From: JAWKOK01 sp963848115
Lineage (GTDB): Bacteria > Chloroflexota > Anaerolineae > Caldilineales > Caldilineaceae
NCBI GenBank assembly: GCA_963848115.1
Contig: CAWKCP010000023.1
Location: 83,827 to 147,826 of the forward strand
Length of the DNA: 64,000 nt
Direction: 5' to 3'
In this document: positions 23,691-31,515 of the stretch, in pieces
How the letters are laid out: the number at the start of each line of letters is the position of its first letter
Position numbering within the stretch: position 1 is the first letter of the stretch
Notes under the pieces: generated by a model
Databases searched by the model: none
What the model was told of the DNA's origin: nothing
Seen by the model: only the letters and a program-made list of their open reading frames with translations
Made by a program: the position numbers and the translations under genes

Positions 23691-25031
23691 ATGCGACGTG
23701 TAGTGTTGATTCGCCCCAAACGTGATGGCCGGATATTTGGCAAGTCTCCGGGTTCCCCCTATACCTTGATGCGCCTGGCATCACTCGTTCCGGATGAGAT
23801 TCCGGTCGAGATTTGGGACGAGAACCTGAAAGATCTCCCGTTCGATACCTTGTCAGAGGGAGATTTGGTCGGCATCACGTCAATGTCAGTCAACATTGAG
23901 CGCGCCGAAATTGTGGCTCGCCGAGTCATGAAGCAGGGCGCCGGCGTCGTGATTGGCGGCGTGCACTCGACGCTTATGCCCGAACATGTCAAGACTTTTG
24001 CCCATAGCGTCATGGTCGGAGAAGGCTATTTCACCTGGCAACAGGTCATCAAAGATTTTGGCGCCGAAGGCATCAAGGGCATGGAGCCCTATTACACCGA
24101 TGAATCCTGGGCCGACCTGACCGGTCTTGCCAACATCAGCGATCGCGTGATCGAGATGGTGGACGAGAAGAATAACTACTGGACTCCCTATCTGGAGATC
24201 ACCCGCGGCTGTCCACGCAATTGCTCGTTCTGCACTGCCATTCGTGTCAGCGGTCAGCGCATGCGGCTGCGTCCCATTGACGAAGTTGTGGACGAGATTG
24301 AACGCCGGGGCATCAAGCGCTTCTTCCTGACGGATGACAACTTCGGCTTGAACTTCACGACCGATCCGGACTACTGCGCCGACCTGTTTGGCGCACTTGC
24401 CAAGCTCGACCTGCAAGGCTGGACCTGCCAGTCCGAGATGAGCGTGGCTAACCATCCGGAGTTGCTCGAGATGAGTGTTGCCGCCCACCTGGACAAGCAT
24501 TTCATCGGCTTTGAGAGTGTCAATCCGGATAATCGTAGCTCCTTGGGCGGTAAGTCCAAAGGCGTCGCCAGCAGCGCTGAGGAAGCCATTCGCAAGATCC
24601 GCGCCACGGGTGTCGGCGTTGTCGGTCTCTTCGTCATGGGGTTCGATGAGGATACGCCCGAGACCTTTCAAGCTATGTGGGACTTCATTCGTACCAGCGA
24701 GTTGGACAGCATCAGCACGACCATGCTAACGCCTTATCCCGGCACACCCTTCCGCGCCGTTGTGGAGAGCGAAAATCGGCTGCTGGATCTGCCCTGGAGC
24801 CACTATGACACCGCACATGTCACGTTTATCCCCAAGAACTTCACAGTGGATGAGTTGCGCTCGGCCTACGATTGGCTTTGTCGCAAAACCTACAGCCCCA
24901 CACAGATCGTCCGACGCGGCGCTCGCTCGCTGGGGCGCTATCCGCTGAGCCAGGCCAGCAAGAAGCTCTTCGGTAGCTTCAGCACCGATTACGGCTATCG
25001 GCGCACCTATGCTTATCGAAATGAGTTGTAG
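23691..25031 (+). CDS. B12-binding-domain radical SAM protein
   Basis: 446 residues. The N-terminal ~150 form a cobalamin-binding-like Rossmann domain (MRRVVLIRPKRDGRIFG, LVGITSMSVNIERAEIVARR, GAGVVIGGVHSTLMPEHV), without the classical DxHxxG. The radical SAM core starts at LEITRGCPRNCSFCTAIRVS with the [4Fe-4S] Cys174-x3-Cys178-x2-Cys181. FFLTDDNFGLN and FIGFESVNPDN are the usual SAM-binding and barrel strands. A C-terminal helical tail follows. The family includes methylthiotransferases and hopanoid or lipid methylases; the reaction here is not predictable. The ATG at 23691 has GGAGG ten bases upstream; the frame is open further upstream but crosses the promoter region. Confidence 0.88.
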   Translation: MRRVVLIRPKRDGRIFGKSPGSPYTLMRLASLVPDEIPVEIWDENLKDLPFDTLSEGDLVGITSMSVNIERAEIVARRVMKQGAGVVIGGVHSTLMPEHVKTFAHSVMVGEGYFTWQQVIKDFGAEGIKGMEPYYTDESWADLTGLANISDRVIEMVDEKNNYWTPYLEITRGCPRNCSFCTAIRVSGQRMRLRPIDEVVDEIERRGIKRFFLTDDNFGLNFTTDPDYCADLFGALAKLDLQGWTCQSEMSVANHPELLEMSVAAHLDKHFIGFESVNPDNRSSLGGKSKGVASSAEEAIRKIRATGVGVVGLFVMGFDEDTPETFQAMWDFIRTSELDSISTTMLTPYPGTPFRAVVESENRLLDLPWSHYDTAHVTFIPKNFTVDELRSAYDWLCRKTYSPTQIVRRGARSLGRYPLSQASKKLFGSFSTDYGYRRTYAYRNEL

Positions 25032-25093
25032 ATTAGGGACTGGGGACTGGGGGTTGGTGACTCGGTAACCCTTTTGGTAGAATCTTAAGATAC

Positions 25094-25123
25094 AGCGGCA
25101 TGGCTTCCTGAAGCTGTGCCGCT
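25094..25123 (+). terminator. terminator of the radical SAM gene
   Basis: Imperfect hairpin AGCGGCA...TGCCGCT with a second stem half GGCTT/AAGCT and a TTTATCTTT tail, about 60 bases after the stop codon. Confidence 0.6.
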
Positions 25124-25468
25124 TTATCTTTGTACCTGGGGCGATAGAGCAAAGACTACAACGACCTGATCTCAGCCATGGGTGACTCCACTGCAAAAAC
25201 AAAAGATCAGCCACAGATGAACACAGATAGGGTTGGATAACCACAGATTGGACGAGACAGCACAGGAGTGGTTCATAGTTCATCTGTGAATATCAGTTGT
25301 TTATCTGTGGCCATCTGTGGCAAATTCACCTTTCTGCAGCGGAGTCACGGATTGACACAAATGTGCACAGAGTATCTGGTGCTTATCCTCTGTGATCTCT
25401 ATACACCCACCGTGTCGCTGTGGTAAACAAGACTCATGCAGCCGTTAGACACTGAAAAGGCGTCAACC
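25124..25468. other. gene-free stretch filled mainly by repeat R3
   Basis: Between the radical SAM terminator and the PPOX gene there is no coding frame. The stretch holds the repeat at 25181-25348; the remaining ~100 bases (GATTGACACAAATGTG..., 25351-25440) may carry the PPOX promoter but no clear boxes were found. Confidence 0.4.
25181..25348. repeat. dispersed inverted-repeat element (R3)
   Basis: Starts GTGACTCCACTGCAAAAACA and ends CTTTCTGCAGCGGAGTCAC, i.e. terminal inverted repeats. The interior has CCACAGATGAACACAGAT, TTGGATAACCACAGATT and TTTATCTGTGG. It is nearly the reverse complement of R4 (55884-56051) along its whole length, showing a recent common origin. Confidence 0.8.
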
Positions 25469-25855
25469 ATGAATTTCGCCGATCTAGGCAAGACAAAGTA
25501 CATCGCGCTGGAGACCTTCCGCAAAAGCGGTGAGGGTGTCGTCACGCCGGTTTGGGTGACGCCGGAAGACGACAAGCTCTACGTTTGGACTGTGGACGAT
25601 AGTTGGAAGGTGAAGCGCATCCGCAACAACAACCGTGTGCGTATCGCTGCCAGCGATGCCCGCGGCAATCCTCAAAGCGAGTGGTTTGAGGGCACGGCGA
25701 CAGTATTGGATTCGCCTGAAGATGAAGCGCGTCAGCGCGAACGCCTGGCGACGAAGTACGGTATCATGTATCGGCTGTTTTCGCTGATGTTCAAACTACG
25801 ACGCGAAAAGCAGCCCCATGTTGCCATCGAGATAGAAGCATTGCCTACAAATTGA
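25469..25855 (+). CDS. PPOX-class F420/flavin-dependent oxidoreductase-like protein
   Basis: 128 residues with a split beta-barrel fold: YIALETFRKSGEGVVTPVWV, DDKLYVWTVDDSWKVKRIRN, RVRIAASDARGNP. This matches small PPOX-class/F420-dependent reductases, which reduce aromatic or heme-pathway substrates or bind flavin. The start at 25469 (MNFADLGKTK) matches family N-termini better than the upstream ATG at 25436. It is followed by a Gfo/Idh gene with a 42-base gap on the same strand. Exact cofactor (F420 or FMN) cannot be told. Confidence 0.85.
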   Translation: MNFADLGKTKYIALETFRKSGEGVVTPVWVTPEDDKLYVWTVDDSWKVKRIRNNNRVRIAASDARGNPQSEWFEGTATVLDSPEDEARQRERLATKYGIMYRLFSLMFKLRREKQPHVAIEIEALPTN

Positions 25856-25897
25856 GCCGGGACCGATCGCATCATCACATCGAAAGTCGACAATAAA

Positions 25898-26911
25898 ATG
25901 AGCCCCTTGCGAACTGCGATCCTTGGATGCGGCGGCTTTGCTCGCCGCCATGCCCGGCTGATCAGCGAACTGCCCGCAGAAGCCCAATTGGTGGCCTTCT
26001 GCGACCGAAACCAGGATCGCGCCGAATCCTATGCCGCCGACTTCACTGACGGTAGGGCAGCGATCTTCACAGATCACCACCGGCTGATTGACGAGGCCCA
26101 GCTTGACTTGCTCGTCATCTGCCTGCCGCCCTACGGTCACGGCGACGAGGTCGCCTACGCCGCATCCCGCGGCGTGCACATCTTCATTGAGAAGCCGATT
26201 GCGCTCACTTCGGTGCAGGCATGGGAAATGGTCGAGGCTGTGGAGAGCGCAGGTGTCGTCACTCAGGTCGGCTTCATGTTCCGCTTCGGCGCGGCCGTTG
26301 CTCGGCTCAAGCAGCTCATCGATTCCGGCGAGGCCGGCCCTGTGGGACTGATGACAGCGCGCTATTTCTGCAACTCATTGCACGCCGGTTGGTGGCGCGA
26401 GCGCCACAAATCGGGCGGGCAGCTTGTGGAGCAGGTGATCCACATGGTCGATCTCATGCGCTATCTTTTGGGCGATGCTTCGACGGTCTACAGCCTGCAA
26501 CGGAATCTCTTCCACCAGGAGACCCCAAATTACACGGTCGAGGATGTCTCGGGCACTGTCTTTGGCTTCGCCAACGGCGGTATCGGCACCATCAGCGCCA
26601 CCAACGGGGCCATCCCCGGTCAGTGGATCAACGACTATCGTGTGGTCACCCGCAACGTGACGGCTGAGTTCGCGGACGCCAACAATGCCACCCTGTTGCA
26701 CACGGCAGAGGCGGCGTCAGGGGGTGATCTGCGCACAGAGATCGTGGCCTCTGAGGAAGATGTCTATAGACTGGAGATGCTGGATCTGTTTGAGGCCATT
26801 AGCGAGGGACGTCCGGCAATGATCCCAATGCGTGAAGGGGCAAGGTCGCTGGACCTGGCGCTGGCGGCCACTCGATCTGCGGAGACGGGAATGCCGGTCA
26901 CTCTGTCTTGA
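25898..26911 (+). CDS. Gfo/Idh/MocA-family oxidoreductase
   Basis: NAD(P)-dependent oxidoreductase of sugars or inositols, 337 residues. The Rossmann motif is AILGCGGFARRHARLI (Gly-x-Gly-Gly-x-Ala), followed by the family EKPI motif in FIEKPIALTSVQAWEMVE and by the GQLVEQVIHMVDLMRYL helix with the His (HMVD) often used in catalysis. Length and domain order are normal. It lies downstream of the PPOX gene in the same direction. The substrate is unknown. Confidence 0.9.
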   Translation: MSPLRTAILGCGGFARRHARLISELPAEAQLVAFCDRNQDRAESYAADFTDGRAAIFTDHHRLIDEAQLDLLVICLPPYGHGDEVAYAASRGVHIFIEKPIALTSVQAWEMVEAVESAGVVTQVGFMFRFGAAVARLKQLIDSGEAGPVGLMTARYFCNSLHAGWWRERHKSGGQLVEQVIHMVDLMRYLLGDASTVYSLQRNLFHQETPNYTVEDVSGTVFGFANGGIGTISATNGAIPGQWINDYRVVTRNVTAEFADANNATLLHTAEAASGGDLRTEIVASEEDVYRLEMLDLFEAISEGRPAMIPMREGARSLDLALAATRSAETGMPVTLS

Positions 26912-26956
26912 TGGATAGGCGACACAGTTGGGCGCGACCCCTGTGGTCGCCCGTTG

Positions 26957-28015
26957 CTACGACGCAAGCGCCTTCTCGATCTCTCGCTCTAGTCGCTCAC
27001 TGTATCCCTGAATAGCCTCATTGTTGTTGAGCATCAATTTTGCATCCAATTTACACTTCATCATTGTCGGACGCGAGATCTTCACCTGATGGGCCGGGGT
27101 GAAGAGGACCTCGTGCATTTTGGCTGCCAGCAGCACGGTCTGATAGGCAGGCAGCAAGCTCATGAGTGAGGCCATTCGGTAGCCGGAGGCCGAATACGGC
27201 AGGGTCGTGAGATACCCTGTGGCAACATACAGTTCCTGAACTACATCGCCAATGACTTTGCGTGTCCACTCGACGGGGGCCCCGGCAAGGTATACTGAAG
27301 TACAGTCAATTTCCTGATGCCACGTATAGGGAATGTAGGAGATGCCACGATTCAGATCCTTGGCAAAGTCTTTGAGGATGTTGGTCTTCTGAAGGGCCCG
27401 GCCACAAGCTTCGCACGAAGCGGTCAGTTGCTCGGCAATCTCGTCAGGTAGCTCATAGTGATGCACAGCGAGTTCAGTGACCATATGGCCAACGGTGCCG
27501 GCCACGTAGAAGCAGTAATCATTGTACGCAGAGGCATCGACGAGCACGAGAATCCCGTCGTGATTTTCCAACAATGTGCCTTGTTCCGATCCTTCAACAA
27601 TCGCCATACCATCAGCCATCGCAGACGCCCAACGTCGGATGGCGGAGCGCTCAGCGACGGGGATTCTTGCATAAATCTGCCATAAGGCCAGACCCGTGAC
27701 TTCGCTCATCATGGCAGCCTCATCTTGCGTCAACCCCGGCCACAGTTCTTGGCTCCAAATTGTCAATACCTCTGAGGCGACGGCAGGTTCATCGAGCAGA
27801 TGATGAAACTCCTGGAAACGTCGTTCTTTCCAAACAAACGGTTGTGTACAATCTTCGATATTGTCAACCACGCGACAGATTAGATAAGCCGTCGCCGTGT
27901 AGTAGTTGAACGGTTCTTCAAGGGTCGGGACCACAAGCGCAAATGATCTGGAGACCTTTTCCATTTCATCGCTGAGATATTGCTTCTCAGTTCGAGTCAA
28001 TTCTATCGGATCCAC
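26957..28015 (-). CDS. squalene/phytoene synthase-family prenyltransferase
   Basis: Head-to-head condensation of two farnesyl- or geranylgeranyl-diphosphates in an all-helical enzyme. 352 residues from a GTG start at 28015 with GGAGA six bases upstream; reading further upstream would overlap the PRC-barrel gene. The two Asp-rich motifs are YLICRVVDNIEDCT and LKDFAKDLNRGISYIP. The D-N-I-E-D form and NILKDFAKDLN spacing resemble squalene synthase rather than bacterial phytoene synthase. No carotenoid or hopanoid gene is adjacent, so the product (squalene, hydroxysqualene, phytoene) is open. Confidence 0.85.
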   Translation of the reverse strand: MDPIELTRTEKQYLSDEMEKVSRSFALVVPTLEEPFNYYTATAYLICRVVDNIEDCTQPFVWKERRFQEFHHLLDEPAVASEVLTIWSQELWPGLTQDEAAMMSEVTGLALWQIYARIPVAERSAIRRWASAMADGMAIVEGSEQGTLLENHDGILVLVDASAYNDYCFYVAGTVGHMVTELAVHHYELPDEIAEQLTASCEACGRALQKTNILKDFAKDLNRGISYIPYTWHQEIDCTSVYLAGAPVEWTRKVIGDVVQELYVATGYLTTLPYSASGYRMASLMSLLPAYQTVLLAAKMHEVLFTPAHQVKISRPTMMKCKLDAKLMLNNNEAIQGYSERLEREIEKALAS

Positions 28016-28088
28016 TGTATCTCCACTTTCGCAATCGAACGCTTGCTTCTGCAATCGAATCGTCCCAGGCCGTTCCAGCAAGATGGCC

Positions 28089-28733
28089 TTAGTCAGACTT
28101 GTATTGTCGAGTGAGCGATGGTACAGGCAATGCCTCGACTGCATCTTTGTCCAGATCCAGATAGACAACATCGCCCATCACCTGCTTAACATGGCTCACC
28201 GGCACGGCGATCTCTCGTTTTCGCCAGAGGTGTCCTTTCTTCAAGACGACATGGGTGATGTGGCCGGAGCCCGGCTCCACGACAAACTCGCCGACCTGGC
28301 CGATCTTCCCATCCGTTGCTTCAACGTTGGCGCCGCGATGAATCGCAAGTTCGTCGTGTGGGATGGCTTCAACACCGACATCCATCCCACCTTGATACAT
28401 ATCGACCGTGTAGGGCGACATATACTGACCGGCCTCCATAGAGACATAGTCAGGGATAGTCGGATCAATATCTTCCGGTCCGATGTACCGGTGCTCAACA
28501 AATGGCTCCATGTCTGCCAACTCGGCCAAGGTGCAGGTCAACTGCACCTGGTCCGGCGATGCCTCTCGGACAACGTTGATCTGAACGAGGTGCTGCGACC
28601 ATTGGTCTGATTCATGCTTCCCCACCACAATGTGTGTCAGTGCCTTCTGGACAGGATTCACAACGAGCGCTTGAATGTGGCCCGCGTCGCCATCAGTGCA
28701 GGTCACTGATGCGTTCATACGAATGTCTAGCAT
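28089..28733 (-). CDS. PRC-barrel domain protein
   Basis: 214 residues with two related beta-barrel segments. The first (~1-65) begins MLDIRMNASVTCTDGDAGHI; the second (~125-190) includes RGANVEATDGKIGQVGEFVV and THVVLKKGHLWRKREIAVPV, the standard PRC-barrel pattern. Such proteins often bind ligands or other proteins in stress-response loci. The start is ATG at 28733, near an AGAGGTG site. It is upstream of the squalene-synthase gene on the same strand by about 70 bases. Confidence 0.85.
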   Translation of the reverse strand: MLDIRMNASVTCTDGDAGHIQALVVNPVQKALTHIVVGKHESDQWSQHLVQINVVREASPDQVQLTCTLAELADMEPFVEHRYIGPEDIDPTIPDYVSMEAGQYMSPYTVDMYQGGMDVGVEAIPHDELAIHRGANVEATDGKIGQVGEFVVEPGSGHITHVVLKKGHLWRKREIAVPVSHVKQVMGDVVYLDLDKDAVEALPVPSLTRQYKSD

Positions 28734-28809
28734 GGAACACCTCTCTGAGATGAGAAAAGGAATTAGAAAAAGTCGTGTCGTACGGCATCCGCTTATAGAA
28801 CCGTGTCGT

Positions 28810-29646
28810 TTATTGTACCCCGTAGAGCAAAACCGGAATTCCGTCGCTGTTGTACAGAATGAGAGCGCTGGCCAATTCCTCCACCGCCGTAGCCGACTGC
28901 AATGCTTCGAGATAGTTAGTTTCTTGAACCATGATGGATTCTGGAGAAACGCATGTTTCCTCAGCGACTGTCATTTCGCCTACCTGAACCGATCCGTCTT
29001 CCCGGATCAAGAGCGCGCTATAGTCATTGCATCCAGCATTGCCGGTCAGGGTTTCGCCGTCGGACACTACCGTCACCGTTGTCCCAGAGATGAGTGGCAG
29101 GAATTCTCCATCATCGAAAATGAAACGCAGAGACCACGTTGTGCCTTGTAGCGGCGCCTGCTCTGCCGGCGACAGGGTCATTAGGCGCTGATCCTCCACT
29201 GTATACAAGTAGAGCTTATCATCCGCGATTTCATAGTGTGTTGAATTGAGGAGAGCTGAGTTGAAGGTCGATTCCTGATCCATAACCCCGGCCGGCTCTT
29301 CACATTCAACCATCGTCGTCGCGGGTGAGTCCATCCGCAGCTCATTTTCCTCTACACTGTAAACGCCCAAGAAAAAGTTGCAACCGCCGGTACCGACGTA
29401 TTGGTCAACGACGAGGTTTAGCGTTGACCGCACGTTTGGCTCAGACGGGACAAGGTCACCGGGTTCACCAAAGGACTCTAATTCCCAAGAAGTGCCGGCA
29501 AGACGGAGTGTTGATAGATTTTGTTGGACCGCCATGGCCGTCTCAGCCGGTGGTGGTTCATCACTGGTAGAACTCCCACCACAGCCGGCCATGATCATGG
29601 CGATCGCGAAGGCAATCATAGTAATTATCGTCCGGTTCTTCAACAT
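28810..29646 (-). CDS. lipoprotein with two META/HslJ domains
   Basis: 278 residues. The lipoprotein signal ends in AIAMIMAGC, giving lipidated Cys21. Residues ~40-140 form a first META domain (LAGTSWELESFG, GTGGCNFFLGVYSVEEN), residues ~155-278 a second (LQGTTWSLRFIFDDGEFLPL, LTGNAGCNDYSALLIREDG). META/HslJ lipoproteins sit in the envelope and some relate to stress or antibiotic resistance. A longer META lipoprotein at 40400-41629 shares the second-domain pattern (GSAGCNNYNA). Start ATG at 29646; the frame is open 16 codons further upstream but this would spoil the signal peptide. Confidence 0.85.
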   Translation of the reverse strand: MLKNRTIITMIAFAIAMIMAGCGGSSTSDEPPPAETAMAVQQNLSTLRLAGTSWELESFGEPGDLVPSEPNVRSTLNLVVDQYVGTGGCNFFLGVYSVEENELRMDSPATTMVECEEPAGVMDQESTFNSALLNSTHYEIADDKLYLYTVEDQRLMTLSPAEQAPLQGTTWSLRFIFDDGEFLPLISGTTVTVVSDGETLTGNAGCNDYSALLIREDGSVQVGEMTVAEETCVSPESIMVQETNYLEALQSATAVEELASALILYNSDGIPVLLYGVQ

Positions 29647-29905
29647 GGTTGCTCTCTCATCGTGTTTTCGTGTTGGCTGACATGCCGTGTGCACATTATG
29701 CAGGCTCTTTGGGATCTCAGGGGGTAGGGCAGGTTTCGTTACGTGCCTGGCTTCGGCGGGTATCCTTACCCATGCGCATCAAGCTAAGGTTATGTATAGT
29801 CCTGAGGCGTAGGCCTGTCATTCATAACCTGGAATTTGAGCGACCAAACGGTATCTTCGAATATGCAATGACTTCCATACGATGGTTTTGCGCGGTAATT
29901 TTCAT
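29647..29905. repeat. gap with GGGATCTCAGGGG-type repeat and GCATCAAGCTAAGG repeat
   Basis: Intergenic stretch between the META lipoprotein and the terminator of the Ala-rich gene, without a gene. At 29702-29771 it carries a segment (TTTGGGATCTCAGGGGGTAG, GGTTTC, GCCTGGCTTCGGCGGGTA) that reappears reverse-complemented at 35238-35312. At 29768-29794 it continues into the short repeat also present at 281-308. Confidence 0.55.
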
Positions 29906-29956
29906 GCGGTAAACAGATGTCCGGCTTCTGCGAGAAGCCGGACATCTGTTTACCGC
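29906..29956 (-). terminator. perfect 24-bp inverted repeat (terminator of the Ala-rich gene)
   Basis: Two perfect 24-base arms (GCGGTAAACAGATGTCCGGC...) around a three-base GCG loop. It starts seven bases after the stop codon of the Ala-rich gene. The outer GTAAACAGA/TCTGTTTAC word is shared with the cold-shock terminator at 6115-6163. Confidence 0.8.
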
Positions 29957-29963
29957 ATTGGTT

Positions 29964-30746
29964 CTATCCCTCTGCAGCGTCGTCCATGACCGCACCGGCG
30001 CCGAGTTCTGCAGTGCCGAGTGCAACATCTGCAACGCCGTCGGCGGCCAGATCGCTGGCCAGATCTGCAGCAGCGCCGGCAGCTGCACTTTCCACAGCAC
30101 CCCTAACGCCCAAAACTGCGCTGGCGGCAGCCAGTTCGTCCGCTCGCTCCGCCGCAATGTCAGAGGCGGCCATGCGCAACACGCCCTCGTCGATCTCTTC
30201 CTCGCCCATCTCCGCAATCTGTTGCCCTGTGGCGGATATCAGCGAGGCCAGGCCTCGCTCGGCGCCGGCACGCAGGATGACATCGACTGCAATCGCCTGA
30301 AGCTGATCGCCCCGATCATCGAGCACTGTCGCCAACACAGGCATTTCGAGCAGTGCAACGACTTCTGCAATGGTCGAAAGTTCACCGGCCAGCCGGCTCA
30401 GTTCCAGGCCGCGATCCAGATCGCCCAGACTCATCATGCCGACGACAGCGCTCATGGCGGCCACATCGTCGGATGCAGTGAGCATATCAACGCCCTGAGA
30501 AATATCGTTGATGCCGGCGGCGCCGACCATATCGCTGAGCGCGCCGAGTCGCTCGGCGACAATGCCGGCGTCTACCGAGCGGGTGAGATCCGAGGCGGCT
30601 GCTGCTGTGGCGCCAACAGCGAAGGCAGCGGCATCGGCTGCTTCATCTAACTCTTCCGCACCGATGGCGGCGTCGAGCATTCCGGCTTCGGCCAGGTCAT
30701 CCGCCGCGGCGGCCAGTTCGTCGTTTTGTGTGCTTTTGTCAGACAT
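29964..30746 (-). CDS. Ala-rich helical protein of unknown function
   Basis: 260 residues, strongly Ala/Asp/Glu-rich, predicted to be almost all alpha-helical. The N-terminus is LAAAADDLAEAGMLDAAIGA; similar helix units repeat along the chain (LGALSDMVGAAGINDISQGV, LSTIAEVVALLEMPVLATVL, LASDLAADGVADVALGTAEL). No signal peptide, no cysteine, no catalytic motif. AAGGAGA lies upstream of the ATG and a perfect terminator downstream, so it is a real single gene or the end of an operon with DUF1269. I do not recognise a family. The reverse strand has an open frame here too, caused by the GC-rich Ala codons. Confidence 0.7.
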   Translation of the reverse strand: MSDKSTQNDELAAAADDLAEAGMLDAAIGAEELDEAADAAAFAVGATAAAASDLTRSVDAGIVAERLGALSDMVGAAGINDISQGVDMLTASDDVAAMSAVVGMMSLGDLDRGLELSRLAGELSTIAEVVALLEMPVLATVLDDRGDQLQAIAVDVILRAGAERGLASLISATGQQIAEMGEEEIDEGVLRMAASDIAAERADELAAASAVLGVRGAVESAAAGAAADLASDLAADGVADVALGTAELGAGAVMDDAAEG

Positions 30747-30811
30747 ATTGGTTCTCCTTGAGATGTGTTATTTGCAGAAAAATTGACGAATCTGATTCGT
30801 CAGCAGGTAGC

Positions 30812-31303
30812 TTACCCCTCGCGCTCTTTAAGGACGCGCTTGAGCGTTTCTTCGTCCTCGGGATCGAGTGTTGTCTGAATAACCTTACCCTTGTACGGTT
30901 TTAGTTCCGCAACGACGGCATTGGCGTTGGCGTGGCGGATGATCAGGAAGAGTGCCGAAGTTCCCGGTTGCAGTTCGTCAGAAACTTCCTTGACGAAGCT
31001 CTTCTGAATGCCCAGGTCTGCCAGTGCGCCCACACCCATGCCACCCAGCACACCTACGAGAATGCCGGCAACCGGGAAGAAGATGCCCGCCAGCAGGAGG
31101 CCCAATAGGCCGCCGCCGACCGCGCCGATTTTCACGCCACGATCCAATTGGTTTTTGACATGGACCTTGCCTTTCTCATCGCGCACGACCACTGCAGAAT
31201 CGTCCAGGCTGATCTGCCCCCCCTTCTCCCCTCTGTGAATCGCATCTCGGACCTTACCTGCCTCATCAGCGTTATCGAAGGTTATTACGATTAGTTGCGA
31301 CAT
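30812..31303 (-). CDS. DUF1269 membrane protein
   Basis: 163 residues, a family of small proteins with a two-strand/helix N-terminus (LIVITFDNADEAGKVRDAIH), a glycine-rich hydrophobic middle segment (~70-105; IGAVGGGLLGLLLAGIFFPV and IPVAGILVGVLGGMG-like stretch) and a conserved C-terminus (TSALFLIIRHANANAVVAEL). Role unknown. An AGGGAGGA site precedes the ATG. The next gene upstream is the Ala-rich one 65 bases away in the same direction of transcription order (DUF1269 first), so both may share a transcript. Confidence 0.85.
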   Translation of the reverse strand: MSQLIVITFDNADEAGKVRDAIHRGEKGGQISLDDSAVVVRDEKGKVHVKNQLDRGVKIGAVGGGLLGLLLAGIFFPVAGILVGVLGGMGVGALADLGIQKSFVKEVSDELQPGTSALFLIIRHANANAVVAELKPYKGKVIQTTLDPEDEETLKRVLKEREG

Positions 31304-31515
31304 GCTTCCTCCCTTTTCCTGCTTGATTCGTCAAAAATAGTTCAACAGACCTGCCGTTCATCGACCGAATTAGATAGAACGCTTACGATTCTACTGCAAA
31401 AAATTCGATTTGTCAGTCACCGGCAGCCCACAATTTGTCATTCCGGGTGGGTCAATCTGGAGCCTTCACTCTGGAAAAAGACCAGCGAAGAATCTCGCTT
31501 TCTCCAAATCGTGAA

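Noticed and set aside
29958..30650. 230-codon frame on the plus strand over the Ala-rich gene
   Set aside because: The minus-strand frame has a good ribosome-binding site and terminator; the plus-strand frame follows from GC-rich alanine codons.
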